Positions 44,401 through 50,313 of a stretch of DNA of 56,368 bases are shown one piece after another; the first letter of the stretch is position 1; each line of letters begins with the position of its first letter. The position numbers and the translations under genes were made by a program. Location of the stretch: positions 1 through 56,368 of the forward strand of contig JANBPT010000207.1 in NCBI GenBank assembly GCA_027575765.1, given 5' to 3'. The DNA comes from Tieghemiomyces parasiticus (Eukaryota; Kickxellomycota; Dimargaritomycetes; Dimargaritales; Dimargaritaceae). The notes below the pieces were generated by a model. It worked only from the letters and a program-made list of their open reading frames with translations, was not told where the DNA came from and searched no databases.

Positions 44401-47113
44401 TCTCGGCGGACGGGATGAACTGCTCCCATACCCCTTCCCCATTGTGGCGGAATCGCGCGCGAAGAATGTCATGGTGGTCGGCCAGCCGGCCGAAGGCGCT
44501 GCCAACGGCATCCAGCGTGACGGCTAAACCCGCGCGTAGGGTGAAGGACTGGTTAAAGTGGTGCGGGTTGCGGAAGGGCAGGCTGAAGAACCAGCGCTGA
44601 ATCGGGGTCAGGTCGACCGGGCCTTGGACTTGGCCCTGATCTGCCTCCGAGGCGGCTGCGGCAAGTGGCGTCAGCCGAGCGGCCAAGGTGCGGAGCTGCC
44701 GGCATTCGTAGATGAGCGGCACCGTGGCCTTGTACCCGAGCTGCTGGCATTTGGATACCAGGAGGATGGCCGAGATGGAGTCGCCGCCGATGCGGAAGAA
44801 GTCATCGGCTGCACCGATGCGCTCGGCCGGGAGCTGTAGGATCTGGGCCCAAGCGTCACGCAGGCGGAGTTCGACACCAGTGAAGTCGTGGGGCTCAGTG
44901 AGGGGCGTTGCTAGTATGGGTTCGGCGACTTCCGGCAGGGCCTTCCGGTCGACCTTGCCGTTGGCAGTCAGCGGGAGCTGGGTAACGGAGACGACTTGGT
45001 CGGGCACCATGAACTTGGCCAGGTGGGTCCGGAGGTATTCGAGCAGGGCTATGGTATCCACTGACTGGGACTCAACAAACAGGATCAGGCGGTCCTTCTG
45101 CACGGCAGCAACAGCGAGCTGGACGGCAGGAAAACTAGTAGCAGTGGCCTCGACCTCCTCGAGCTCGATACGGAAACCGCGTAGCTTGATCTGGTGGTCC
45201 AGGCGGCCCAACAGGTCGACCTGGCCACTGGGCAACCAGCGGGCCCGGTCACCCGTCAAGTACACACGACCAGGACCAAACGGATTGGCAATGAACCTCT
45301 GAGCGGTGAGCTCCGGTCGGTTGCAGTAGCCGCGGGCCACACCTAAGCCGCCGATTAGGAGCTGACCAGGGGCACCCACTGGAACCAAGTGCAGATCGTC
45401 GTCGACAATGTAGGCCAGGACATTGCGCAGGGGCCGACCTACGGTTATCATGTCGTTTATGCAAAGGACAGAGGTGAGGCTGACCACAGTGGTCTCGGTG
45501 GGGCCGTAGCCATTATTAACGCTACAATGCGGATTCCACGTGTTGACCAATCGTTGACTACAGGGCTCTCCACCGCAGAAGATGCCGCGAAGCAGCGGGA
45601 ACTGCTCAGGGTGCAGCTTAGCCAGAAATGACGGCGTGACACTGGCAGTGTGGACACTTGAAAGATCGCCGAGCAGGTCTGGGCCGGGCAGGACCAGCGT
45701 TCCACCGTTGCATAGGGTTTTCATGGTGGGCCACAGCATACCATCGAAGCAAACGGTCATGATCAAGAGGTCACGCTGACCTGGTCCGTAGTAGTGGTCA
45801 AATTTAGGATTCACAGTAAGCGATACCAAACTGCCGTGCTCGACCATGACACCCTTGGGTTGTCCAGTCGTCCCCGATGTGTACACGATATAGGCTAGGT
45901 CCGTAGGCTCAGAATGGTGAGCAACGAACGGACAAGCGTTGTCTTCGGTGCATGGTAGAGCCTCGGCCACGTTGCTCACCAGTAGTTTGGGGCAAGTAAG
46001 GTTACCCAGGCGACCCTGGGTCTCGTAGTCTGCTAAGACCAGGGTTGCCCTGCTGTCCTCGATAATGTAGCGGATACGCTCTTCGGGGTACTCTGGGTCG
46101 ATGGGCACGTAGGCGGCGCCGGACTTGAGCACGGCAAACAGGGCTACGATGAACCCGATGGACTTGGGCAGGAGGAGAGCGATACGAGCCTCAGGTTGGG
46201 CCCCGTGGTCGCGAACAAGTATTCGGGCCAGAGCCGAGGTCATCCGATCAAACTGTGCATAAGTGACGGTCCGGCCCTGGTGGTCTAGAGCGATACCCTC
46301 AGGGATCCTACCCACCCATTTACCGACAAAGAGGTGGACAGGGGTATTGACAGCGTCAGGGTGACTGATGGTGCCGGCGAACTGCAGGAGCCGGCTGACC
46401 TCGGTTTGATTAACCCAAGCCACCTCACCAAGGTACATGCCGGCCAGCTGCTCAGGGTCGGCCGCCGCTTCGGTCAAAGCACGGGCCACGGTACAGAACT
46501 GATGCGCAAATTCCTCCACTGCCGCCTCGGCCACCTGGGATTGATCGAAGGCCATCCGAACAGTTAGGCTTCCCCGGACCACCTGACAGGATACGGCGAG
46601 GGTCGTCCGAGTCGTAGCGGCTAAAATATTGAGTGCATCCTGCCCAATGATGGAGCTGGACTCGCTTTCCTGGGGCTGGCCATTACCGGTAATCAGAACG
46701 GTGGCCAGTTGGCCTGAATAATCGACCGGCAGAGTCCATTCACTAAGATGCGGAGGCTGGTTGGTGGATGAGCGCGGGTCGTCGACAGCCACCGCGAGAC
46801 TGGTGTCCGCATTAATTCGCAAGGTGCACAGGACGAGGGCCTTCCTCACAGCCTCGGGATCGAGTGGTGATGCGGGGATTTGGGCGTATCCAAAGGCGAC
46901 CTGCTCAGTACTGGTGTAACGGGCCAGAAGGATGCCCCAGGTCACTCTACCGAGGGTGGCGGGCAGGATATCCGTACATAGAGGGATCGTTACTGAAGTC
47001 TGTCCGTAGCCCAACTTGGGGTTTTCGGGCTTGGCTAGCGGAACAGCGGTGCTGGGGAGGGGGCCGCTAGCAAGGCCGAAGGGTGTGCGAACAGGCGAAG
47101 GTGTCGGGGTCAT
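28163..47113 (-). CDS. Non-ribosomal peptide synthetase, 6,316 residues, single exon
   Basis: This is a multimodular assembly line that activates amino acids as adenylates, loads them on carrier Ser residues and links them into a peptide, with some residues flipped to D. The order I read is: partial C (1-255), A1, T1 (Ser779), E1, C1, A2*, T2*, C2*, A3, T3 (Ser3272), C3, A4, T4 (Ser4327), E2, C4, A5, T5 (Ser5831), E3*. Starred domains have lost key motifs. A1, A3, A4 and A5 keep SGTTG(Q/K)PKG, (Y/F)GPTE, GD and the late Lys (Lys720, 3207, 4267, 5773). No thioesterase, reductase or fungal-type terminal C domain is seen. The frame is open for 18,951 bases without an intron. The start is ATG at 47113, preceded by an ATG-free leader and a TATA-like element. 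No tailoring enzyme, transporter or regulator lies beside it. The product is unknown. Confidence 0.95.
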   Translation of the reverse strand: MTPTPSPVRTPFGLASGPLPSTAVPLAKPENPKLGYGQTSVTIPLCTDILPATLGRVTWGILLARYTSTEQVAFGYAQIPASPLDPEAVRKALVLCTLRINADTSLAVAVDDPRSSTNQPPHLSEWTLPVDYSGQLATVLITGNGQPQESESSSIIGQDALNILAATTRTTLAVSCQVVRGSLTVRMAFDQSQVAEAAVEEFAHQFCTVARALTEAAADPEQLAGMYLGEVAWVNQTEVSRLLQFAGTISHPDAVNTPVHLFVGKWVGRIPEGIALDHQGRTVTYAQFDRMTSALARILVRDHGAQPEARIALLLPKSIGFIVALFAVLKSGAAYVPIDPEYPEERIRYIIEDSRATLVLADYETQGRLGNLTCPKLLVSNVAEALPCTEDNACPFVAHHSEPTDLAYIVYTSGTTGQPKGVMVEHGSLVSLTVNPKFDHYYGPGQRDLLIMTVCFDGMLWPTMKTLCNGGTLVLPGPDLLGDLSSVHTASVTPSFLAKLHPEQFPLLRGIFCGGEPCSQRLVNTWNPHCSVNNGYGPTETTVVSLTSVLCINDMITVGRPLRNVLAYIVDDDLHLVPVGAPGQLLIGGLGVARGYCNRPELTAQRFIANPFGPGRVYLTGDRARWLPSGQVDLLGRLDHQIKLRGFRIELEEVEATATSFPAVQLAVAAVQKDRLILFVESQSVDTIALLEYLRTHLAKFMVPDQVVSVTQLPLTANGKVDRKALPEVAEPILATPLTEPHDFTGVELRLRDAWAQILQLPAERIGAADDFFRIGGDSISAILLVSKCQQLGYKATVPLIYECRQLRTLAARLTPLAAAASEADQGQVQGPVDLTPIQRWFFSLPFRNPHHFNQSFTLRAGLAVTLDAVGSAFGRLADHHDILRARFRHNGEGVWEQFIPSAETTPDDFSITEVTVAEGDYADLILQVQSSLNLIDGPIMAACLVHSSDRPHQVRLFWTIHHVLVDLVSWRVLIEDLQTLLTGGRLPPKTLSFQAWCSQLDDYARTLRADAWPVQHMAVDNRQLLPPPQALAKSDTPARLSVSYEFDRTFTDRLLLQLTTQWRVTPRDLLLASFAWAYCQTLGTAQVSFVMEGHGREPWSDAMDVCRTVGWFTALYPLVLDIPVDSSVLAALRHAKETLQQIPNRGFPYSLLRSMPGVDPVERSKLLAKTPAQIDVQFNYFGRFGGPNSDDEALGVEWDDYFGLHDFAPGEHAIYDLNPMPLVNRDRLRLVMEYNPRVYGSTIAQQLLSRWRQGLEELADTPAASIQPLLTRFDAPLLQPTALEFDALTSDLGRRGVATANVEDILPCTPMQGGLLAASLKDPTAYVVQAAVTLSGFTDLTGLRQAWEAIVLRHGILRTIFVPTAAARSNGFAQVVLRQVTPAWTVADGCLASLAAFFRSNRAQGFDGHAPMVRVHIFPTDEPDQSLLVLSVHHALVDGWSFPILLQDLCWAYTSAPGVAQAPPVAFCSVVEAVDGQDTPSAQAFWTEYLKGARPTPAPMLHPDWPREPAFAELALSLDVAKVDLVRTAQRNGVSLSILTRAALALVLGRCLGQDDLTVGFVMAGRNLDVPGITQVVGPCINTVPLRFLLGHQPLGEWLASLQSDATRMIPFEHTSLAQVKGWCNPGKATPLFNVLAGYENFPQLTTRSQGVSARLLKVHEFTEYPLTIDFVEEADALGVKVFYQQAHYTAADITRLVGWIACVLAQFMTIDPCTPLDRLPVAQPPRDEESSGDHPASPLSRPDDYATVIRELMNSLAARSDERAVRSADGDLTYGQLLRAASDLALRLSDAQPERPLTVVAVVDGQIALATALLVALQLGLTLVVTAATDPLETVLGHAVALDAAHLIVPHRLASALSAWPLPGGIVLTEFPSSTAPPILGADPPGLAVEVGGGSYGARLVTSPPIDPSSLIIHDLVRGLVTMPPVAALCGSIDHPVVTHSLPIAMPDTAWVTLFALAHGLPLAWEGGLPSATSESTPNYFTVARASPASNPNCTVQFRNLVLDSRRLVPSHQSSPAFYLDYVGSVFTGVNVVGAANGQAGAVPYDGTASHLTLTDGQGSPCPPGMVGTLSLQDAGPLSTAESRQSPATPTTLALVDDSGVLHVLGSPGRLVTADGVQFHLSSLDRMLSARGLRSPLSVEARGGRIVTFTASSKAKLEDLSTADLPGPLQPVAILSADAYPHLSGLLEQDLVAFAEAYLYVAQGQHTALPATDSERWLAITCIAMLADEAPLLSDIWPRLLSRPPLIRRLQQRILQRFAVLLDITTLVGCSDLSMLSQVVDGGEQATAEPTPSSHGHDGSVVVRTSQLSPYQEQVWLACQLASTSGPFYHQAHLPLSPELTVSQIQGMLNHVATAVELLRTVVATEDCQPYTQVLARGNVPLEEKVGGDPSDIAAYLGQPCQDLTLDGGPLFRAYLLTEPDRVAANRFLVIRVHQILIDEADFYSFAHELERGLGVDQGSGDSFACLGPTANVPPLIRSINTSNSTSSYWEQLLADVPTDLSVPLEGRRSAVPTFRSASVEFGLAVGLVDEAATYLHKHRVLPSAIWLALVASYLGRLGGRSDVLVDLTCLSDRPIIDPGHPSAPSPATFPVRVCGISTAEQLSDLCVIITQQVYHSQDHLSSDCDPYAVLPRSQAYPLWHPVRIGLLVYTSAPKGSTVTVGQPHAAQWHDLIFHLDLSGQVPTMTIRYNPDLFKSGTIERLGANLLHYGQSSLVAAQPLLTAPLVCPAERHRLLEEFGRNPGAFDPSDVSTNVISLVRGSVQRSPGTVALESRSETMTYAEMNGRVENLAHALQTRGIQPQARVAVIVESHPATVMAMLALWLVRAVYVPVDCTLPEQRQRFMAETAQCTHVLNMSNAEVGWAAALPGLALLRTKSHTEPLPYHHCPDDLAYIIFTSGTTGQPKGVMVRHASLTNLLLAPETTLCPQPGTRYLQTMAVGFDVFILVALSPLCTSATVVYSDGDIAAALRHVYGVFITPSVMGSLNPADYPNLRRVMSAGEALPTELAAKWLPHCQVSNLYGPTEITVISHTLPVRPNEPVTIGRPIAGSECYIVDALDQLVPIGAVGEICVGGLGVSTGYVNRPDLNETKFVRLPYSAGPVYRTGDLGRWLPNGEVECLGRQDDQVKLRGFRIELSEVRGALLNLCDVQDAHVLVHERSLVAFVCPSPVEEAAVISALRRALPAYMVPSHVLGLDHVPRTVNGKADQQALVALFAAHRHRVRTELHLHVEPAPVSDEGHALASAVQDVLRLEGVGIGLHLPFLRLGGDSISAIQVSARCRQLGYHLSAPDLIGDKTLTEVSRLMKPVHLPAYSDDAAQAVVQYQPYSLLATSRGGIAGLREEAAAHLGVGSVEIEDVLPVSSLQQGFLVNTLKDPSAYMVQLSYEVTGPLDIARFHQSWSQVVQSHQVLRTKFVVPVDQSQHAFFQAVLRGHDFEWAYHDEPLDRFDEIEREHLVTDRSHGLTLSGPLIRFAIYRGTNDRHLFCFTCHHALLDAWSVDIIMAESLERYHGVEVEPRSQYRDFIHHVSRVDRAGMADFWRANLDGIDLQPAVQFPVHTSDNQARYDEARHTLSVGLPAIKQFSREMGLTVNSLLRAVWALTLAHYLGQPDEVSFGVLVSGRNLPVTGIEGMVGMCINTLPFRVPLGYSDCVADFLSNVHTSSSALTKFEQSSLVDIRRWAKLGADTDLFSSLLVYNSYMATVPAGCDQITYTARSGHNVTEYAYTVSFTDTGDDLVLGLSYRTRACDQAYADHLVRYIDYCLASLVTRCVSLLSDVMRLPPAEKSLIDRWSIGHTVDFPQRDWLAHQFFTQNLATRADAIALESATDQFTYAEVHHRACAIAAALHSQGARCGDRVALLFTRCPEFIFSYLAVLLLGGVCVPMDAKNAPDRLLYMVDLLDDPWVVTHSTTGDLVAELGLTQERALYADHILTNPTQEPKVQHPIEHTPDSLAYIVFTSGTTGQPKGVQVTHRSLTNFILAFSERFQLLPDCRFLLISNFSFDVLLLEIFGTFHAGGTLVFQDGQILDDLHRITACFLVPSLLAALEPTDYYNITHLLVGGEAFQASAAAKWFGRARLYNAYGPTEATILSHGRLMRPGDNITIGTTMANMQCHILDDQLHPVPIGRPGEICIGGAGVSEGYWRRPELTNQAFVGNPFGPGRLYRTGDVGCWLTDGEVQVLGRKDFQVKLRGFRIELGEIESTCQAFPGVANAVALVKDKRLVVYVAPTGVDTMALKEHITAKLPHYMVPDVIVALEALPLTSIGKADRRALQALELVQEADVDDPDQHPVSETFAILRRALAETLNVDPARVTPSASFLRLGGDSISAIQFSSRCKKYGVKLTVAAILKHLTLARIDQCAELGADTSGPKFLMDPSGPVPFTAIERRILTSLRYVNHFNQSILLQCRQPLALDTLKQTVRALVVHHDILRLRLTSVDGEWSKEVLPLPTDTTTDAFLARFAAVTEDAVPLADYEGWVFRTQGSISAEHGPIMACTLLSVDERPYLYLSVHHLAIDFVSWRIILEDLETLLTGGTLPEKTLSFREWSTLANEHAQTLPDESWPSYGETALLPVDHTPPSNAPTTYRTAMTVEKHLGLELSELLYGQAAAQANASPQEFMVAALVMALADVFHLPSVEIDMEGHGRRPWRSDIDVSRTLGWFTSMYPVAFHLGQTEYYPTLPLPLRHLAHVKQRLRSVPDSGFPYSLLKYVKGNSAAPLASRGNPQLPAGVVFNYAGRFEQLLVQDAFLTPAHLSAGWSHDLSLDEPLGHALSTSGTYDARQGLGLSILFSTQLFDEAKVLAATSLWRSHLADLIQAAVATPVPCHTPSDFPHSGLSEVAFSTLVTRTLPAMGLDLAAVEDIYPCLPIQEGLLLATLKDPAAYMVQSAYDIRGPLEQQRMRAAWEATFQHHAVFRTRFLLGVAGTVHPNLQVITRRTEAQWTLSDWSSVDVVEAEAAFMRTQREEGFRPDQPMIRFGLFRTGPECHRLIISIHHAMIDGWSNGLFLQTFLRSYMGHEPLPTGQLHDLVSHVQNQSPAATERYWTAYFEGVDQPSLLAEPHHTADPTLLPTSANYYGRIDHVIESAGDLLRFGQTQGVTPSTLLRTAVAVVLHRYTGSDNPVFGTVVSGRNVAVPQIEAIVGPCINTIPFCAHLAKDTTVKGLLQAVHARGTSVYNFEHCRLTDIHQWSGVSRERPLFNVLFVFENYPETQAGVDLPIELLPGDVRDPTDVPLTLLAAVRGDSLGMRATFQTTSFSHAFVQQFLVHLANVLRNLAALPSDAPVYAVGMLSGDEEERLTNSWARNPVALPACSLAHDRFLARVQSDPDHDALRDGGRVYTYGQLHRMATRLAHRLHQTGGCGADQVVGILAGNSVELIVGQLAVWMTGSAFVVVAPDYPAERRRFILEDAACMAVVGTKGSLGEVPDGMAVSHVEIDPEALLCSDSTVDTPDVTIAPTSLAYIIYTSGTTGKPKGVMHEHRAVAQYLQGFIGAIGIAADDITPTLLTPTFDIATSETWLTLSVGGCLRIAQGDHKRALQQATRAAITPSLLSVFEPSDFPRLRSVILGGEPASQTLVDKWASAVRLFNWFGPTELAHGSHLVELNPGESVSIGRPQPNAVGLILDDYLRPVPVGVTGQLYLGGFGTARCYLNRPELTAAKFIAWPATGERIYQSGDLARWLSDGRVECLGRIDNQVKVRGFRVELGEVESALEAHPAVTQACVVVQDTHLVGYVCPPLSDDGQSILDHIRARLPHHMVPSALLGLPEFPRTRVGKIDRQALPPYDFTAASAATDLSTLAPTERQLIQVTADCLRLEPCNVGLDATFYQVGGNSLTAILLSSRCQALGLNLTVADFNRQGTFRQLARRSKATAGAQTGVAPADSEPEGPPRLLPGQHAFFSMPLANPNHMVIPVLFKASRVFPETAWQDAVRQIVQRHPMLQAQFHMDGPTGAMTYTVGQQPLPTYFGFDYQRVPDWSAMLARLPSLVQSLDYATGRLSTFHVFDLGPEQYFFYCVHHLASDYLSYQIFAADLTRLLLGQALQPPTATCRAWADRLYRATQNMNLTSLTLPPALPDLLGESTACCGPDDDGPGDVVLNHLVDADMTRDIVDLATDRLGATVLELLVTALYMAYRTVFALDTMGLAFVTHGRQPVGDVALDVSSTMGFFAHHVPVVITAPDSDDCLQTLRRAQQTLSTGIQDGLRLTLARYLRVFTDPAQQRPFQIDPPFLFSYLAPTQLTADEQGRQDLLQEQQDAVEVLRPYLVDLPFPFKVTASHDSNRLKLTVMGRRNGGYSALVERLLVAWTEALCQTVAMARDV
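29489..32563 (-). other. NRPS module: C4, A5, T5
   Basis: C4 opens with VEDIYPCLPIQ and has HHAMIDGWS at 4993. A5 has SGTTGKPKG at 5465, FGPTE at 5588 and VGKIDR with Lys5773. My hand-aligned code is D-I-S-A-I-G-W-H-G-K, unlike the other three. T5 has QVGGNSLT with Ser5831: GGNS is not the GGDS form seen before E1 and E2. Confidence 0.8.
32564..33988 (-). other. NRPS E2: epimerisation domain, intact
   Basis: HHLAIDFVSW begins at 4512 and the catalytic Glu4642 lies in EGHGRRPW. RTLGWFTSMYP and FNYAGRF follow. It should epimerise the residue loaded by A4. Confidence 0.85.
33989..37078 (-). other. NRPS module: C3, A4, T4
   Basis: C3 has HHALLDAWS at 3491 (the usual Gly is Ala, often tolerated). 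A4 has SGTTGQPKG at 3960, YGPTE at 4083 and IGKADR with Lys4267. My hand-aligned code is D-V-L-F-L-G-A-I-L-K, close to A3, so the two may pick similar residues. T4 has RLGGDSIS with Ser4327. Confidence 0.8.
37079..38893 (-). other. NRPS A3-T3
   Basis: A3 has SGTTGQPKG at 2900, YGPTE at 3023 and NGKAD with Lys3207. My hand-aligned code is D-V-L-F-M-A-L-V-I-K. T3 has RLGGDSIS with Ser3272. The GGDS form is epimerase-type, yet a condensation domain follows directly. Confidence 0.8.
38894..41908 (-). other. NRPS fossil module: A2*, T2*, C2* without catalytic motifs
   Basis: Residues about 1736-2740. A2* keeps only the early signature DLTYGQLL (Tyr1776); SGTTGxPKG, YGPTE, TGD and the NGKxDR Lys are all absent. 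At the carrier position the sequence is LVGCSDLSML (Ser2273 shifted), so the phosphopantetheine Ser is not where it must be. C2* has VHQILIDEADF at 2435 onward: the catalytic second His is Gln2437 and the Gly after Asp is Glu. The frame stays open for 3 kb without a stop or frameshift. Confidence 0.75.
41909..43228 (-). other. NRPS C1: condensation domain, intact
   Basis: VEDILPCTPMQ opens the domain and HHALVDGWS is at 1434-1442, with both His and the Asp present. By position after E1 it should accept a D-residue donor. Its natural acceptor module is the broken A2*-T2*, so it probably serves T3 instead. Confidence 0.8.
43229..44653 (-). other. NRPS E1: epimerisation domain, intact
   Basis: The active-site motif HHVLVDLVSW is at 962-971 and the catalytic Glu1093 lies in EGHGREPW. 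RTVGWFTALYP and FNYFGRF follow in the expected order. It should convert the residue on T1 to its D form. Confidence 0.85.
44654..47113 (-). other. NRPS module 1: partial C, A1, T1
   Basis: Residues 1-255 resemble the C-terminal half of a condensation domain without HHxxxDG, a common start of fungal synthetases that begin with adenylation. A1 has SGTTGQPKG at 413, YGPTE at 536, TGD at 620 and NGKVDR with Lys720. My hand-aligned ten-residue specificity code is D-G-W-S-I-C-G-V-V-K. Asp at the first position fits an alpha-amino acid; I cannot name the substrate. T1 has FRIGGDSIS with Ser779; GGDS is the form usual before an epimerase. Confidence 0.8.
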
Positions 47114-50100
47114 GAGGGGCGTTTAGCAACGGGCGGTTTGAGGGCTAGGGTAGCGCAGACGGGTTGTAGTCTGAGTGATTAAGCCGGGCTGAAGGGCGGA
47201 GGAGCAGAAAGGTGAAGCTCGGTGTAGTACCGTTGACCAAATTGGATTCTAAAGGGTATGTCAGCGACCGGATACACATAATTATATATACTCTAAGGTC
47301 GAAACACTGTCGTATGTACGTTGGCACCCACCAGTGCGCATCGGCTCCACGGTGTGAACAGCTTGGACGTAACGATGCGGTCCCATCCATTTCTATCCTT
47401 GGGTTTGAGACACGGTTAAGTCCTCAGCAGTAGTGCAGCTTAGGCTGACGGTGACCTTTAAGGACTATCCGCCCACATCGCACGGGGAACGCCCTAGCAT
47501 AAATCACGTCCATTAGCGCTGCAGGAGCAAGTGCTAGCGGACAGAAACGATGCCTCCCTCTGTGAGCATTTGTGGCGTACTGCTTCAAACATTTAATTCT
47601 ACTTGTTAGAATGGCCGAGTAGAGAGCCAGTGAGGCTGAGTCACCACGTCCTATTGAAATTTGCCACTTGGAATGTAGACCGGGATGTCTATCGTCTCCT
47701 ATTAGATTAACTCTATCATATTAGTCTAGGAAGACCCCTGTCGGAGTGGCAGCAAGGGTACGTGGCCAGTGAAGGGTATTAGATTTAAAGGGGGCTAGCT
47801 ACACTATTATGAGAAGTGCAAGTGTAACAGGGTGTGTTGTCCGAGGACGGCACAAGAGAGAATAGAGAAGGAGGTAGCTACCCCAGTACGGCTATGGGCG
47901 AGCAGGCCTTAAGCCAATCGGACATTGGAGTAGAGTGCTGCACGCATACGGGATTGATGTTTTAGCAGGCGATCTATTTTGTACAGGCTTTGAATTGGGT
48001 GTCAGGAGACCGTTTGGTGTGGCGGGGAGAGGGCTTGGCCTCGACTCCCTCAGGTGACGAATTGAGAACCGGTTGTACCAGGCACTGGTTTAATGGCTTT
48101 TTATGTATGTCCTGAAGATGTCCGCGCTGGAAACCTTACCAAGTGCGTTTCGAACCTACCAGATACATGTGAGGGAGTTCTACGGCCATGATGTTTCCAG
48201 CCGGTCACACCCTTGACCTTTCTAGGGCACAGGGTGGATCCGTCGTTGCATTACCAGAGAAACGGTCCCTGTACTTCACTGCCCCGTATAGACCCTCAAG
48301 CCATCAGTATCACGTTCCCATCGACTGTAGTTGTTTCCAAACCAATGATCGACAATCAACCTAGTTGTGGGAAGCACTAATGCCTTAGCAAAGGTCACTG
48401 GTTACCCGGAGGGGAGCAGGATTGATTACATTGTTGGACGGCCTGGCATGCACTCTAGTTGGTAAGGACGGTTCCATTTGCTCAGCGCGTTCGAAAGATA
48501 TACCGCCAGACCCCTGAGGCAGCGGCCGTAGTTCCCATAAGCTATGAAAATATCGCAACTGTTTCGTCATAGGCGCTGGCGTACGTACACCCCCCTGAAA
48601 TATAAATATAAACCACCTTCAACTAGCTTTGTGTTTTGATCAGAGCCGAAGGCTTCCCGTTAGCAGAATTCTGTATTGGGGAACGTGGCTGCTAAGATCA
48701 GTGGACATTGGCTTAATGGAGCTTACTTGCCTCGGCCGCACGTACAGGAGAAAGCAGGGGGGCATAATATGCGAATGCATACCCGATGCCATGCAAAATG
48801 GCAATTCAGCCCCCGTACTACGCTGTGGGATACTGCCTGCGGTCTGGTACAATGGTTTTGATCGGTAAGAACGGGGGAGAGCCTAGTTTGGAGAGTGTCG
48901 CTTAAAGGAAGGTCTGCGTGGCTTTCGGCCCCAATCATTAGATTAACCAAATTAGATTTTTCCCTGAACACAAAAGGCAGCTACTGATTTCCTTTTAATA
49001 GGACACTTGTTCAAGCGCGAAGTCGGCGGCTTCCTTACCCGCTTCACCCCATTAGGTCCAATGGAAATAGCTACCTGTCAATCTGCTAGCTGAATCGTCA
49101 TCCAGGCAATCTTTTCAGCTTGCTATCTAAACTCCTATTCCCCAGCCATTGGTCCTTGTACGCCGAATGAATTCGACCAGAGGGGCAGTAGATACAATAC
49201 ATTCACCTGAGTTTTGGTGATGGCTAATATGTGGACTATGGCGACGTTTTCTATGCTAAGGGCGTCATCTATTTTGCTGACATCCCTGTTACCATCTGAG
49301 TAGGCACTGTATTGTTTTTTCTCTACAGGCAATATAACCAAAGTGGGGGATGGCTTCCTTCGTCATTTCTCTCTTGGGGCTTCTAATTCACTAGCTCTCG
49401 AAGCGTACTTATTGAGTCTGCAGTACGATAAAGCGCTAGATGAAATGCTAATACTGGGGTAACACCAGCATAGTCCGAGGGCAAGGAGTAACCGGGACAC
49501 GTAATGCCTATACGTATGCCAATTTTCACATTGATTGGACGTGACCTGTCATACTCGGAACGTATGCCACCAGATATCGAGGCAATCGGTACCCACTACA
49601 TGCCCCCTGTAATATAATCTACCATTTTAGGCCTTCCTATATTTTGCTTTGAGGAGCCAGTTCCCGCCGGTCCCTCTCTACCTTTCCTATCTAGCACTTT
49701 ACACCAGCCGGCTGCGCAGGGTCGTTTAGCCGAGGCTGAGGGGCACGGCATTGTGGCGGAGGGGTACAGGAGGTGGCCCACCCCGAAGGACCGACCTCCC
49801 TAGTACCACTCCCCTGTCCCCCAACCCCTGCACTTCACCAGCTACCAGGCCAGGTTTAACAATGATGTTCCTCAGAGGGTACAGAAATGGTCCGGGGGGA
49901 GGACCCCAACCCATCATTCCTCTCTTCAGTATTCACTTGTTTTTAATTTTCGGCTTTACCTTGTCCTCACAGCGTCCCGTGCCTCTTGTTTTTCCACCCG
50001 TTATCCCCTCCCCTAACCTGCAGCCGTCTGGCCTTGTCGGCTCTCCCAAGGTGAGCCCGTCTTCAATAACACTCAACTTCACACGGCATTTACCTGACAC

Positions 50101-50313
50101 GCGACGGCCACGGACGCTGAGAAAATCGGAGATTTCTTGGATCCAATCCAGCGGGCTCTGGGCTATTTAGACATAGAAGTTAACCTAAGCTACCCAATCG
50201 TCCGGGTTGACCGCCACTACTTCAAGCAAAAATTTTACTAAGATAAAACTACGTGTTACTATATATTATATACGCTTTGTCCATATTGCTTCAAGCGAAA
50301 GCTCTTTTGAGGC
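47114..50313. other. Intergenic, no supportable gene
   Basis: About 3.2 kb beyond the synthetase promoter. It has a lower GC content than the genes and only short frames, none with a domain. A TATAAATATAAA run at about 48601-48612 has no ATG-initiated gene after it. A C/T-rich stretch lies at about 49780-50040. No tailoring, export or regulator gene for the synthetase is found here. Confidence 0.55.
47281..47288 (-). promoter_or_regulatory. Candidate TATA box of the NRPS gene
   Basis: TATATAAT on the minus strand, about 170 bp before the ATG. No ATG occurs on the minus strand between about 47255 and 47114, as expected for a leader of about 140 bases. Confidence 0.4.

Noticed and set aside
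28391..47070. Many plus-strand frames antisense to the synthetase, some over 150 codons
   Set aside because: They are shadows of the GC-rich coding strand; none has a domain.
48601..48868. TATAAATATAAA followed by a 79-codon frame
   Set aside because: The frame begins at TTG rather than ATG and has no domain; the TATA-like run is in AT-rich DNA where it is expected by chance.
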